Assembly (NCBI GenBank): GCA_019120315.1
Contig: DWVJ01000004.1
Coordinates: 1 to 64,000 of the forward strand
Direction of reading: 5' to 3'
DNA length: 64,000 nt
DNA from: Candidatus Ruminococcus avistercoris
GTDB lineage: Bacteria; Bacillota; Clostridia; Lachnospirales; Lachnospiraceae
Below, one piece after another: positions 1 through 7,127 of the stretch (its first letter is position 1; each line of letters begins with the position of its first letter). The notes under the pieces are model-generated. The model was not told the DNA's origin. It saw nothing but the letters and a program-made list of their open reading frames with translations, and searched no databases. The translations under genes and the position numbers were made by a program.

Positions 1-34
1 AAGACGAGTCGGAGACGAAGTCTGAATCGTAGTC

Positions 35-73
35 GGAAGGTCGTTCGATGAAGCGAAGCGAGATCGAACTTCC
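35..73. repeat. Bulged inverted repeat upstream of tRNA-Trp
   Basis: Two arms pair around a GA-rich loop: GGAAG (35-39) plus TTCGAT (44-49) against ATCGAA (63-68) plus CTTCC (69-73), with a 4-base bulge GTCG at 40-43. The motif AAGCGAAGCG lies in the loop (51-60) and recurs at 79-88. No protein frame is convincing in bases 1-137. It looks like an extragenic palindrome of the kind often found next to tRNA genes, but I cannot say whether it is repeated elsewhere in the genome. Confidence 0.4.
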
Positions 74-137
74 TTATAAAGCGAAGCGCAGTGGATGTTA
101 TAGTATATGCGGTTTTGAAGGTATATCAAAACATTAT

Positions 138-208
138 AGGGGATTAGTTCAATGGTAGAGCACCGGTCTCCAAAACCGTCGATAGGGGTTCGAGTCCCTT
201 ATCCCCTG
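138..208 (+). tRNA. trnW: tRNA-Trp (anticodon CCA)
   Basis: The 71-base sequence folds as a cloverleaf. The acceptor stem AGGGGAT (138-144) pairs with ATCCCCT (201-207), and G208 is the discriminator base, as in bacterial tryptophan tRNAs. The anticodon loop is CTCCAAA with CCA at 170-172, and the T arm holds TTCGAGT. The 3' CCA is not encoded. The matching synthetase gene trpS lies in the same window at 52,846. Confidence 0.96.
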
Positions 209-211
209 TAT

Positions 212-246
212 AAAAAGTGACGCGATTTATTTCGCGTCACTTTTTT
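212..246. terminator. Bidirectional terminator between tRNA-Trp and the next gene
   Basis: AAAAAGTGACGCGA pairs with TCGCGTCACTTTTT around the loop TTTATT. The stem is perfect with A/T tracts on both sides, so it can end tRNA-Trp transcription on the plus strand and the converging gene on the minus strand, whose stop codon lies inside it. Confidence 0.9.
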
Positions 247-661
247 ATACATTATCGATAATTTCGGCTGCTGAAAGCGCCCGGGAAATGATGTATCTGA
301 TTTCGGGGCTGACCTTTGATTCATAATCCATTTGAAATTTTTTTCCATCCAGAAATGCATTTGCCAGTTCGTAAACATAATATTCGTCAGTGGACTGTTC
401 CTCGGCCAGAATTTCCCCCTGGCTTCTCATTTCTTCTGTATTCTTTTCTTTTCCAAGACTCAGATCCATCAGTGTTTCCAGAAGGATACAAAAATGTGCT
501 TCATCCCAGGCGGACAAATACATACATTTGCAGAGTCCTTTGTTGAAAAACGGGTAGCTGCTGTAACAGTCCATCAGTTCTTTGAAACGAGTTCGATGAC
601 CGGAATCTTCGAACATGTTTTCCTTGTCCAGCGCTGTGAAACATTCATCTTTCCACTTCAT
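245..661 (-). CDS. Hypothetical protein, 138 aa
   Basis: I do not recognise this family. The start at 661 is chosen because GGAGGGGG stands at the right distance before ATG; the longer upstream reading has no ribosome-binding site and runs through the promoter. The protein is soluble and acidic, with several Cys in the first half (a CKC near residue 44) and a Glu/Lys-rich middle. A good promoter (TTGTGT, 17 bases, TATAAT) sits upstream on the minus strand at 708-736. The stop codon lies in the shared terminator. It is probably a lineage-specific gene, since reading frame, ribosome-binding site, promoter and terminator all agree. Confidence 0.7.
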   Translation of the reverse strand: MKWKDECFTALDKENMFEDSGHRTRFKELMDCYSSYPFFNKGLCKCMYLSAWDEAHFCILLETLMDLSLGKEKNTEEMRSQGEILAEEQSTDEYYVYELANAFLDGKKFQMDYESKVSPEIRYIISRALSAAEIIDNV

Positions 662-707
662 AATCTTCCCCCTCCAATAAAGCGTACCGTTTCCTCTTTT
701 AATGAAA

Positions 708-736
708 ATTATAATAGATGGGAATAGATTACACAA
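708..736 (-). promoter_or_regulatory. Promoter of the 138-aa hypothetical gene
   Basis: On the minus strand the -35 box is TTGTGT (731-736) and the -10 box TATAAT (708-713), separated by 17 bases. Confidence 0.65.
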
Positions 737-746
737 TATTTTTTTG

Positions 747-1214
747 TCAGTTCTCGTCGTAGGGAGTAAATTTTTTTCCTAAAATCATATAATAAGGTGA
801 AATTTCTTCATGATAGTGGAAAATTTTCCATTCGATAAAATCCAGAACTGGAATAAACACAGCACAGATTACACACCAGGCAATGGCGAAGAAAAGATTG
901 ATCTGACCATCCGGGCTGGAGAAGGGCAGCTCCCGATAATCCCAGATACGATAGTCACTGTTGAACAGTCTGCCGCAGATCCATTCTGAGGTGGTGCAGA
1001 GGATGCCGCAAATCAGTACCTGGAACAGATAGTCTGTTTCATAGGTATAGAAATTGTTGAGTATGCTTAAAAATAAAGTACCGCAAAGTCCGGCCAGCAG
1101 GAACATGGTATAGTGGGAGCGCTGGCGGTAAAGAAGTTCCAGTCCCACGTAAGACAGTCCGCAGAAAACAAAAATCGTCACGTATTTTACCACCAAATTG
1201 CATATTTTTTTCAT
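747..1214 (-). CDS. Putative ABC-transporter-type membrane protein (CmpB-like family), 155 aa
   Basis: This small integral membrane protein has about four hydrophobic segments. The stretch W-D-Y-R-E-L-P-F...G-Q-I-N near residue 95 is typical of the family annotated as putative ABC transporter permease (CmpB-like); the true biochemical role of that family is not settled. ATG at 1214 is preferred over the upstream GTG because GGAGG lies 8 bases before it. No ATPase or binding-protein gene is adjacent, so a transport role is not supported by context. The family call is fairly sure, the function is not. Confidence 0.7.
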   Translation of the reverse strand: MKKICNLVVKYVTIFVFCGLSYVGLELLYRQRSHYTMFLLAGLCGTLFLSILNNFYTYETDYLFQVLICGILCTTSEWICGRLFNSDYRIWDYRELPFSSPDGQINLFFAIAWCVICAVFIPVLDFIEWKIFHYHEEISPYYMILGKKFTPYDEN

Positions 1215-1303
1215 CTTGAGCACCTCCGGGCAATTGATAACGTGAATATCAGTATAGGATATGGAGAAAGTCTTAATATATGCCGCGGAAAAGGATATAA
1301 AAA

Positions 1304-1332
1304 TTGCTTTACCGGAAAGGATTTGTTATAAT
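1304..1332 (+). promoter_or_regulatory. Promoter of pgi
   Basis: TTGCTT (1304-1309), 17-base spacer, TATAAT (1327-1332). Transcription would begin near 1339, giving a leader of about 75 bases. Confidence 0.75.
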
Positions 1333-1345
1333 TCTTTATAAAGGG

Positions 1346-1380
1346 GTGTGCCGGCGTCCGGCGTTCGATTACCGGTACAC
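1346..1380 (+). promoter_or_regulatory. Stem-loop in the pgi mRNA leader
   Basis: GTGTGCCGG (1346-1354) pairs with CCGGTACAC (1372-1380) with one mismatch. It begins a few bases after the expected transcription start and ends before the ribosome-binding site AAAAGGAG. No U-tract follows, so it is not a terminator; it may protect the 5' end of the message. Confidence 0.5.
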
Positions 1381-1415
1381 GCAAAAAATAAAAAGGAAAA
1401 GGAGTAGAAAAAGAA

Positions 1416-2765
1416 ATGGGAAACAAAATTACGTTTGATTACTCAAAAGCAGCCGGTTTTGTAAATGAGGGGGAAGTAAAAATCATGGAGAAGCTGGCGG
1501 CGGATGCCAAGGAAACGCTTCTTTCTGGAAACGGCGCAGGAAATGATTTCCTTGGATGGGTAAATCTTCCGGTGGATTATGATAAGGAAGAGTTCGCGCG
1601 GATCAAAGAAGCCGCGAAAAAGATCCAGGCAAACAGCGAAGTGCTGGTAGTGATCGGCATCGGCGGTTCCTATCTGGGAGCAAGAGCCGCTATTGAATTT
1701 GTTACACATTCTTTCAATAATCAGCTGCCAAAAGAAGTCAGAAAAGCTCCGGAAATCTATTTTGCCGGAAACAATATCAGCAGCAAATACCTTCAGAATC
1801 TGATCGATATCATCGCAGACAGGGATTTTTCAGTAAACGTTATTTCAAAATCAGGTACGACGACGGAGCCGGCCATTGCGTTTCGTGTGTTTAAAGCGCT
1901 CCTGGAGAAAAAATATGGAAAAGAGGAGGCCGCCAAGAGAATCTATGCGACCACAGACAAGGCCAGAGGCGCGCTGAAAAAACTGGCGACGGAAGAAGGT
2001 TATGAAACCTTTGTGGTTCCGGACGATGTGGGAGGACGTTACTCTGTGTTGTCAGCGGTAGGACTTCTTCCGATTGCAGCAGCGGGAATTGATATCGATC
2101 AATTGATGGCCGGTGCAGCTGACGGCAGAAAACGGGCTATGGAAGAGGAGTTTTCCAAGAACGATGCATTGCAGTATGCTGCGATCCGCAATATCCTTCA
2201 CAGAAAAGGAAAAATGGTGGAGATTCTTGCCAATTATGAGCCCAGCCTTCACAGCGTGTCTGAGTGGTGGAAACAGCTGTACGGCGAAAGCGAAGGTAAG
2301 GATCAGAAGGGTATTTTCCCGGCATCAGTCGATCTTACGACCGATCTTCATTCCATGGGGCAGTTTATCCAGGACGGTTCCAGGATCATGTTTGAAACGG
2401 TGATGAATGTGGAGGAATCAGCCTGCGAGATCGTAATCGGAGAAGAAAAAGTTGATCTGGACGGATTGAACTATCTGGCTGGCAGAAACATGGATTTCGT
2501 CAATAAGAACGCCATGAACGGCACGATCCTTGCTCATACGGATGGAAATGTTCCCAATCTGGTGGTAAATATACCGCGTCAGGATGCCTATACGCTGGGG
2601 CAGCTGTTTTATTTCTTTGAGTTTGCCTGCGGCATCAGCGGTTATCTGCTGGGAGTGAATCCCTTCAATCAGCCCGGTGTGGAAAGCTATAAGAGAAATA
2701 TGTTTGCGCTCCTTGGAAAACCCGGTTATGAGGAGGAAAGGGAAAATCTGATGAAAAGACTCTAA
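1416..2765 (+). CDS. pgi: Glucose-6-phosphate isomerase
   Basis: Interconverts glucose 6-phosphate and fructose 6-phosphate in the cytoplasm, feeding glycolysis. The 449-residue length matches the short Gram-positive form. Family marks are G-G-S-Y-L-G-A-R near residue 83, the [10 protein letters not shown] sugar-phosphate loop near 146, the PGI signature D-V-G-G-R-Y-S-V near 203, and TDLHSMGQF near 309. AAAAGGAG precedes the ATG by 10 bases. It has its own promoter and a structured leader, and is followed by the ptsH promoter rather than a clear terminator. Together with fba in this window it covers upper glycolysis. Confidence 0.97.
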   Translation: MGNKITFDYSKAAGFVNEGEVKIMEKLAADAKETLLSGNGAGNDFLGWVNLPVDYDKEEFARIKEAAKKIQANSEVLVVIGIGGSYLGARAAIEFVTHSFNNQLPKEVRKAPEIYFAGNNISSKYLQNLIDIIADRDFSVNVISKSGTTTEPAIAFRVFKALLEKKYGKEEAAKRIYATTDKARGALKKLATEEGYETFVVPDDVGGRYSVLSAVGLLPIAAAGIDIDQLMAGAADGRKRAMEEEFSKNDALQYAAIRNILHRKGKMVEILANYEPSLHSVSEWWKQLYGESEGKDQKGIFPASVDLTTDLHSMGQFIQDGSRIMFETVMNVEESACEIVIGEEKVDLDGLNYLAGRNMDFVNKNAMNGTILAHTDGNVPNLVVNIPRQDAYTLGQLFYFFEFACGISGYLLGVNPFNQPGVESYKRNMFALLGKPGYEEERENLMKRL

Positions 2766-2772
2766 GAAGAAA

Positions 2773-2801
2773 TTGACAATAAAAAAGAGAAATGATATTC
2801 T
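2773..2801 (+). promoter_or_regulatory. Promoter of ptsH-ptsI
   Basis: A consensus -35 TTGACA (2773-2778) stands 17 bases before the -10 TATTCT (2796-2801), directly after the pgi stop codon. It leaves a leader of about 80 bases before ptsH. Confidence 0.8.
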
Positions 2802-2889
2802 AAATTATATTGAATTGTGTCAGTAAAGCAGAAAATTTGCGGCACGGTTTCAGCAAAGTATACAAGAACAACGAGGAGGAATTGTAATT

Positions 2890-3153
2890 ATGGTATCTCA
2901 GAAAGTAACAATCTCAAACCCCACAGGGCTGCACGCAAGACCGGCAGGAGTATTGGCAAAAGTTGCCGCTCCTTTTAATTCCGATATTTTTATCTTTGTC
3001 GGCGACAAAAAAGTACAGGTAAAGAGCGTTCTCAGCATTATGGCAGCGGCGATCAAAACCGGCACTGAGGTTGAGGTACAGTGCAGCGGCGACGATGAAG
3101 AGCAGGCGCTGAAAGCGATTTTGGAAGCAATTGAAGGCGGATTGGGCGAGTAA
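2890..3153 (+). CDS. ptsH: Phosphocarrier protein HPr
   Basis: The small soluble phosphocarrier of the sugar phosphotransferase system takes phosphate from enzyme I and passes it to sugar-specific EIIA domains, such as that in MtlA of this window. The 87 residues hold the active histidine His15 in T-G-L-H-A-R-P-A and the regulatory serine Ser46 in V-K-S-V-L. Ser46 is the residue used by HPr kinase in Gram-positive bacteria, so catabolite control through HPr(Ser-P) is expected. It is the first gene of the ptsH-ptsI operon, with a 2-base gap to ptsI. Confidence 0.98.
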   Translation: MVSQKVTISNPTGLHARPAGVLAKVAAPFNSDIFIFVGDKKVQVKSVLSIMAAAIKTGTEVEVQCSGDDEEQALKAILEAIEGGLGE

Positions 3154-3155
3154 GT

Positions 3156-4760
3156 ATGGAAAAAGTTTTAGTGGAAAAAACGGCTTCCCGCGGGATTGCC
3201 GTAGCTCCGGTTTATCTGTATCTGGATCCGGATCTGTCTTTTGGGACGGAGAAGATCTCTAAAGAACAGGTGCAGGAGGAACTGGATAAGTTTACGCAGG
3301 CCAAAACAGCAGTCGTAGAAGAATTGACTGTGCTGGCGCAGCAGAATGAAATCTTTGCCGCGCATCTGGAGATCGCCGGTGATTTCATGCTGCAGGACGG
3401 CGTGGAAAGTAAAGTAAAAAATGATCTTAAAAACGTACAGCAGGCGATCAGCGAGACGATCGAAGAGTTTGCAGTCATTTTTGAATCCATGGATGATGAA
3501 TACATGAAAGAACGGGCGGCTGATGTAAAAGATATCGGAAAGCGTCTGCTGGCAGGGACGAAGCATGTGAAGCTGCCGGATCTGGGAGGGATCACTGAGC
3601 CTGTGATCGTGGTAGCCCGCGATATGTATCCCTCGGATACCGTAAAGATCAACCCGTCTCTTGTAAAGGGAATTATCACGGAAGAAGGCGGAGTGACCAG
3701 TCATGTTTCCATCCTTGCCAAGAGCATGGGGATTCCCACACTGGTGGGCGTAAAGGGCATTCTTTCTAAAGTAAGCGATGGGGAGACCATCTGTATGAAT
3801 GCCGGGGAAGGCGTGATCGTCGTCCAGCCGGATGAAGAAATCCTCAACGAATACAAGGCGCAGAAGGAAGCTTATGAAGCAGAGAAGGCGCGGCTGGAAA
3901 GCCTGAGAAATACGCCTGCCGTGACGAAAGAGGGTAAGCGGATTTATCTGTGCGCCAATGTGGGAAATCTGAAGGATATCAAGAATGCTCTTGTGATGAA
4001 CATCGACGGTGTCGGCCTGTTCCGCAGTGAATTCCTCTATATGCAGAATACTCATTTTCCCACAGAGGAAGAGCAGTTTAAAGTGTACAAGGAAGCGGCA
4101 CAGCTTTCTTCACAGGAACTGACGATCCGTACACTGGATATCGGAGGCGACAAGGAGCTTTCTTACTACGAATTTGAAAAAGAGGAGAATCCTTTCCTGG
4201 GCTGGAGAGCGATCCGGATTTCTCTGGATATGAAGGAAATGTTTAAAGAGCAGCTGCGGGCTATTCTTCGGGCCAGCGCTTTTGGTCATGTGAGAATCAT
4301 GTTTCCCATGATTATTTCCATGGAGGAGCTCAAAGAGGCTAAGGCGATTGTACAGGAGTGCAAAGAAGAGCTGAAAGAAAGAGGCGAAGCCTTCGATGAG
4401 AATATCGAAACCGGTATGATGATCGAGACGCCGGCCAGCGTTATACTCGCCGATGAGTTCGCAAAAGAGGCGGATTTCTTCAGTATCGGTACCAATGATC
4501 TTACCCAGTATATTCTGGCAGTTGACCGCGGAAACAAAAAGATCGCGGACAGGTACGATTATTTCCATCCGGCGGTAGTAAAAGCCATCGGGCAGGTGAT
4601 CGAAGCCGGGCATAAGGAAGGAATCAAAGTAGGTATGTGCGGAGAGATGGCGGGAGATCAGAAGGCAGTAAAACTTCTTCTGGATCTTGGACTGGACGAG
4701 TTCAGTATGTCTGCCGGAAGTATCGATTATGTGAGAGAACAGATTCTCAGCGGAAATTAG
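3156..4760 (+). CDS. ptsI: PTS enzyme I (phosphoenolpyruvate-protein phosphotransferase)
   Basis: Transfers phosphate from phosphoenolpyruvate to HPr, the first step of all PTS sugar uptake. At 534 aa it is slightly short of the usual 570. The phosphohistidine is His183 in G-G-V-T-S-H-V-S-I-L-A-K-S-M-G-I-P. The C-terminal PEP-binding barrel carries D-F-F-S-I-G-T-N-D-L-T-Q-Y and the catalytic cysteine in V-G-M-C-G-E-M-A. It starts 2 bases after the ptsH stop, so translation is probably coupled. A strong terminator follows. Confidence 0.98.
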   Translation: MEKVLVEKTASRGIAVAPVYLYLDPDLSFGTEKISKEQVQEELDKFTQAKTAVVEELTVLAQQNEIFAAHLEIAGDFMLQDGVESKVKNDLKNVQQAISETIEEFAVIFESMDDEYMKERAADVKDIGKRLLAGTKHVKLPDLGGITEPVIVVARDMYPSDTVKINPSLVKGIITEEGGVTSHVSILAKSMGIPTLVGVKGILSKVSDGETICMNAGEGVIVVQPDEEILNEYKAQKEAYEAEKARLESLRNTPAVTKEGKRIYLCANVGNLKDIKNALVMNIDGVGLFRSEFLYMQNTHFPTEEEQFKVYKEAAQLSSQELTIRTLDIGGDKELSYYEFEKEENPFLGWRAIRISLDMKEMFKEQLRAILRASAFGHVRIMFPMIISMEELKEAKAIVQECKEELKERGEAFDENIETGMMIETPASVILADEFAKEADFFSIGTNDLTQYILAVDRGNKKIADRYDYFHPAVVKAIGQVIEAGHKEGIKVGMCGEMAGDQKAVKLLLDLGLDEFSMSAGSIDYVREQILSGN

Positions 4761-4767
4761 TGATAAG

Positions 4768-4815
4768 AAAAACTGCTGCAGTCGGTTTGGAACAAACCGG
4801 CCGCAGCAGTTTTTT
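4768..4815 (+). terminator. Terminator of ptsH-ptsI
   Basis: AACTGCTGC...CGGTTTG pairs with CAAACCG...GCAGCAGTT around a GAA loop, followed by TTTTTT. Confidence 0.9.
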
Positions 4816-4832
4816 GCGCAATATGAGCGAAG

Positions 4833-6947
4833 TCAGTGATCTTTCCGGGGAGAGGGGATTTTCAGACAGCTGCTTACCGTCTGACGGTAAAAACGAAGCA
4901 GAGTGTTTTCCAGAAGTTCGATAAACCGTGCGTCGTCCATATTCCGTAAAGTCTCCAGCAGTCTGGGATTTTCCAACAGAGCGCCGATGGTTTCGCTGAC
5001 GATGGAAGTATGAACGGTGTTATCCGGCGCATCCGGAATCAATGCCACGATAGCCCCCAGTATGATCTGTGTTCTGTCGTAAACCGGCGGTTCCAGATGC
5101 AGGTAGCCAAAACAGATATGATCGGTCATAGAACTGCGGCCATGTAAAAGTAAGGCATGGAACGGTTTGATATACGTATCGGCCATCTGGTCTCTGTCAT
5201 TTAAAATGCGGTAAAACTCCTGCTCCATTTCTTCACTTTCTGCAAATAGTGAAGCGGCATGGAGGATAACTTCCTTTCGCGTGCCAAGGACCGGAGCCTG
5301 GCCGATACGGACATGTTCCAGAAAACGGTAAATTTCTGTGCCCAGGGAAGAGATATACTCCACTTCTTTTCTGGATAGAGGAGCCGCGGGGGCAGCGCTT
5401 TCCGGCCCTGCCTGAACCTTCTTTTGCTGCAGAAGTGTAAGCCGTGAGTTCAGCAGCATCTTATCCTGTCTCGTCAGCAGTGGATTTACCTGAAGATACC
5501 GATAGGGGATGTTCAGCTTTATCGTGGAAATAACCAGGTCCACACCGTCCCGTTTCAGCTTTTCACAGTCGATTTCAAAGGCGGACATGGTTCCGCGGAT
5601 GAAAAGATCCGGATATTCTTTCTTTAGATTGGAGGCCAGCAGGCGGGAACTTCCGATTCCGGCCGGGCAGACCAGCATGACGGAGATTCTGCGTTCCTGC
5701 TTTTCCTTGCGTTCCATGGCCATGACGAAATAAATGGTGATAAAGCCCACTTCACCGGGGGAAACTTCAGAAACCGGAAACATATCCCGCAGCACGTCGG
5801 TCCCGGTTTCACAGGCCTGATATACCCGGCTGTATTTCTCCTGGAATTCTTCCAAAAGAGGATTTTCTATGGTGATTCCGGCACGCAGCCGACCGATTGC
5901 AGGCTGCAGATGACCTTCCAGATCTTTCAGCAGGCGGGAATCCCCGCTGAAATCCATCCCGAGAAGATCGCCGACCCTGCGGATAAGGGCAAGGGTTACC
6001 TGATGAATATCGAAATCTCTGCGCCGGGTAAGATCCACAGACTGGGCAGGCCAGATATGGATTCCGGTAAGATAAGCGGCCAGATATCCCGTCTCGGAAA
6101 TCATATTGGGCAGCTTAAAATGCTGGCGCAGCAGGCGGGCCATGTAGTCGGCGATGGCATATTCCGGTTCCATGGACTTCTGAGAGAAAATGCTTTCTTC
6201 CTCTGGAATAAAGCAGCCCTTTTGCATCCGATAAACCGTCAGCGAAAGATAGATTAACAGCCGCAGGTGTTCGTTGTCAGAAAGATGCAGCCGCAGCTGC
6301 TTTTCACAGTCAGACAGGATCGCGCTCACCTTACTGACGATGGCATAATCGATGTCACGGATGTGGCCACGGCGGACCGGCTCGTCCGTTTGTCTTTCCT
6401 CATTCGGATCAAAACGTAATGTCGCCTGGTCGAACAGGCAGGAAGCTGACGCCTGGCGTCTGGCGGTCTCCGGGCCTTCCAGGAAAATTCCAAGTCCGGG
6501 CCGGCGGTTCAGCTGCAAATGATATTTTTCAAACCAGGGAGTCAGCTGGTTCAGGTCCGCCATGAGCGTTCCTTCCGAAACCCCCAGCTGGGCGGCAAGA
6601 TACATGGACTTTAACGGTTCGTCGGCGAACAAAAGATAGTGGCAGAGAAGATTCTGCCTGTGCCGCCGGTCTTCCACGCCGGGAAGTTCAGCCGTTTGGC
6701 TCTGTAAAAGGGAAAAAAGTTCCTTTCGCCGTTCCTCCGGTTCATCCAGCATCAGTCCCACGCTGCGTTTGCGGATCAGACGGAAATGATTTTTTGCAAG
6801 CCATTGCTCCACGGTGATCAGTTCCCTTTGCACAGAACGGCTGCTGATCCCAAGTTCCTCGGAAATGACAGCGACAGTCACAGGATGGTTCTGGGGAAAA
6901 CGTAATAAAATCTGAATAATGTCTCCGGCTCGGGCGGTAAGCTGCAT
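4833..6947 (-). CDS. mtlR: PRD-containing transcriptional activator of the mannitol operon (MtlR-type)
   Basis: A multidomain regulator of 704 aa: N-terminal helix-turn-helix domains (about 1-90), two PTS regulation domains (about 180-400), an EIIB-Gat-like domain with Cys427 in C-P-A-G-I-G-S-S, and a C-terminal EIIA-Mtl-like domain with His597 in P-F-H-A-L-L-L-H. These match the phosphorylated Cys419 and His599 of Bacillus subtilis MtlR almost exactly in place. In that family PTS phosphorylation controls activation of the mannitol operon. The start at 6947 has AAAGGAG 8 bases upstream; the upstream extension runs through the promoter. Divergent from mtlA-mtlD, which are its expected targets. 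Confidence 0.93.
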   Translation of the reverse strand: MQLTARAGDIIQILLRFPQNHPVTVAVISEELGISSRSVQRELITVEQWLAKNHFRLIRKRSVGLMLDEPEERRKELFSLLQSQTAELPGVEDRRHRQNLLCHYLLFADEPLKSMYLAAQLGVSEGTLMADLNQLTPWFEKYHLQLNRRPGLGIFLEGPETARRQASASCLFDQATLRFDPNEERQTDEPVRRGHIRDIDYAIVSKVSAILSDCEKQLRLHLSDNEHLRLLIYLSLTVYRMQKGCFIPEEESIFSQKSMEPEYAIADYMARLLRQHFKLPNMISETGYLAAYLTGIHIWPAQSVDLTRRRDFDIHQVTLALIRRVGDLLGMDFSGDSRLLKDLEGHLQPAIGRLRAGITIENPLLEEFQEKYSRVYQACETGTDVLRDMFPVSEVSPGEVGFITIYFVMAMERKEKQERRISVMLVCPAGIGSSRLLASNLKKEYPDLFIRGTMSAFEIDCEKLKRDGVDLVISTIKLNIPYRYLQVNPLLTRQDKMLLNSRLTLLQQKKVQAGPESAAPAAPLSRKEVEYISSLGTEIYRFLEHVRIGQAPVLGTRKEVILHAASLFAESEEMEQEFYRILNDRDQMADTYIKPFHALLLHGRSSMTDHICFGYLHLEPPVYDRTQIILGAIVALIPDAPDNTVHTSIVSETIGALLENPRLLETLRNMDDARFIELLENTLLRFYRQTVSSCLKIPSPRKDH

Positions 6948-6978
6948 AGGCGGTCTCCTTTGTATTTTCTCTGTATCT

Positions 6979-7007
6979 ATTATACAGGACTTTCTGCCCA
7001 ATGACAA
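6979..7007 (-). promoter_or_regulatory. Promoter of mtlR
   Basis: On the minus strand TTGTCA (7002-7007) and TATAAT (6979-6984) are 17 bases apart. The -35 box is part of the left arm of the 7002-7026 palindrome, so binding there should block mtlR expression. Confidence 0.8.
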
Positions 7008-7026
7008 ATGGCAGATACATTTGTCA
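7002..7026. promoter_or_regulatory. Palindromic operator between mtlR and mtlA
   Basis: TGACAAATG (7002-7010) and CATTTGTCA (7018-7026) are a perfect 9-base inverted repeat around 7 bases. Copies of TCTGCC flank it (6993-6998, 7036-7041), with the reverse GGCAGA inside it (7010-7015). The site covers the mtlR -35 box and lies about 88 bases upstream of the expected mtlA start, a typical place for an activator. Likely bound by MtlR; that is inference. Confidence 0.65.
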
Positions 7027-7067
7027 GTTAGTATTTCTGCCAAAATTACCATATCATTTTATTGCTC

Positions 7068-7095
7068 TTATGTACAATTCTGATTAAAATATAAT
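7068..7095 (+). promoter_or_regulatory. Promoter of mtlA-mtlD (weak -35)
   Basis: The -10 box TATAAT (7090-7095) is perfect, but the best -35 at 16-base spacing is TTATGT (7068-7073). A poor -35 fits an activator-dependent promoter. Confidence 0.55.
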
Positions 7096-7127
7096 TAGAG
7101 AAAAAGGAGATGAAAGGAGAAATTCAC

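Noticed and set aside
6948-7127. Catabolite-responsive (cre) element in the mtl region
   Set aside because: I could not find a convincing match to the TGWAANCGNTNWCA pattern by eye; the clear symmetry is the 7002-7026 palindrome instead.
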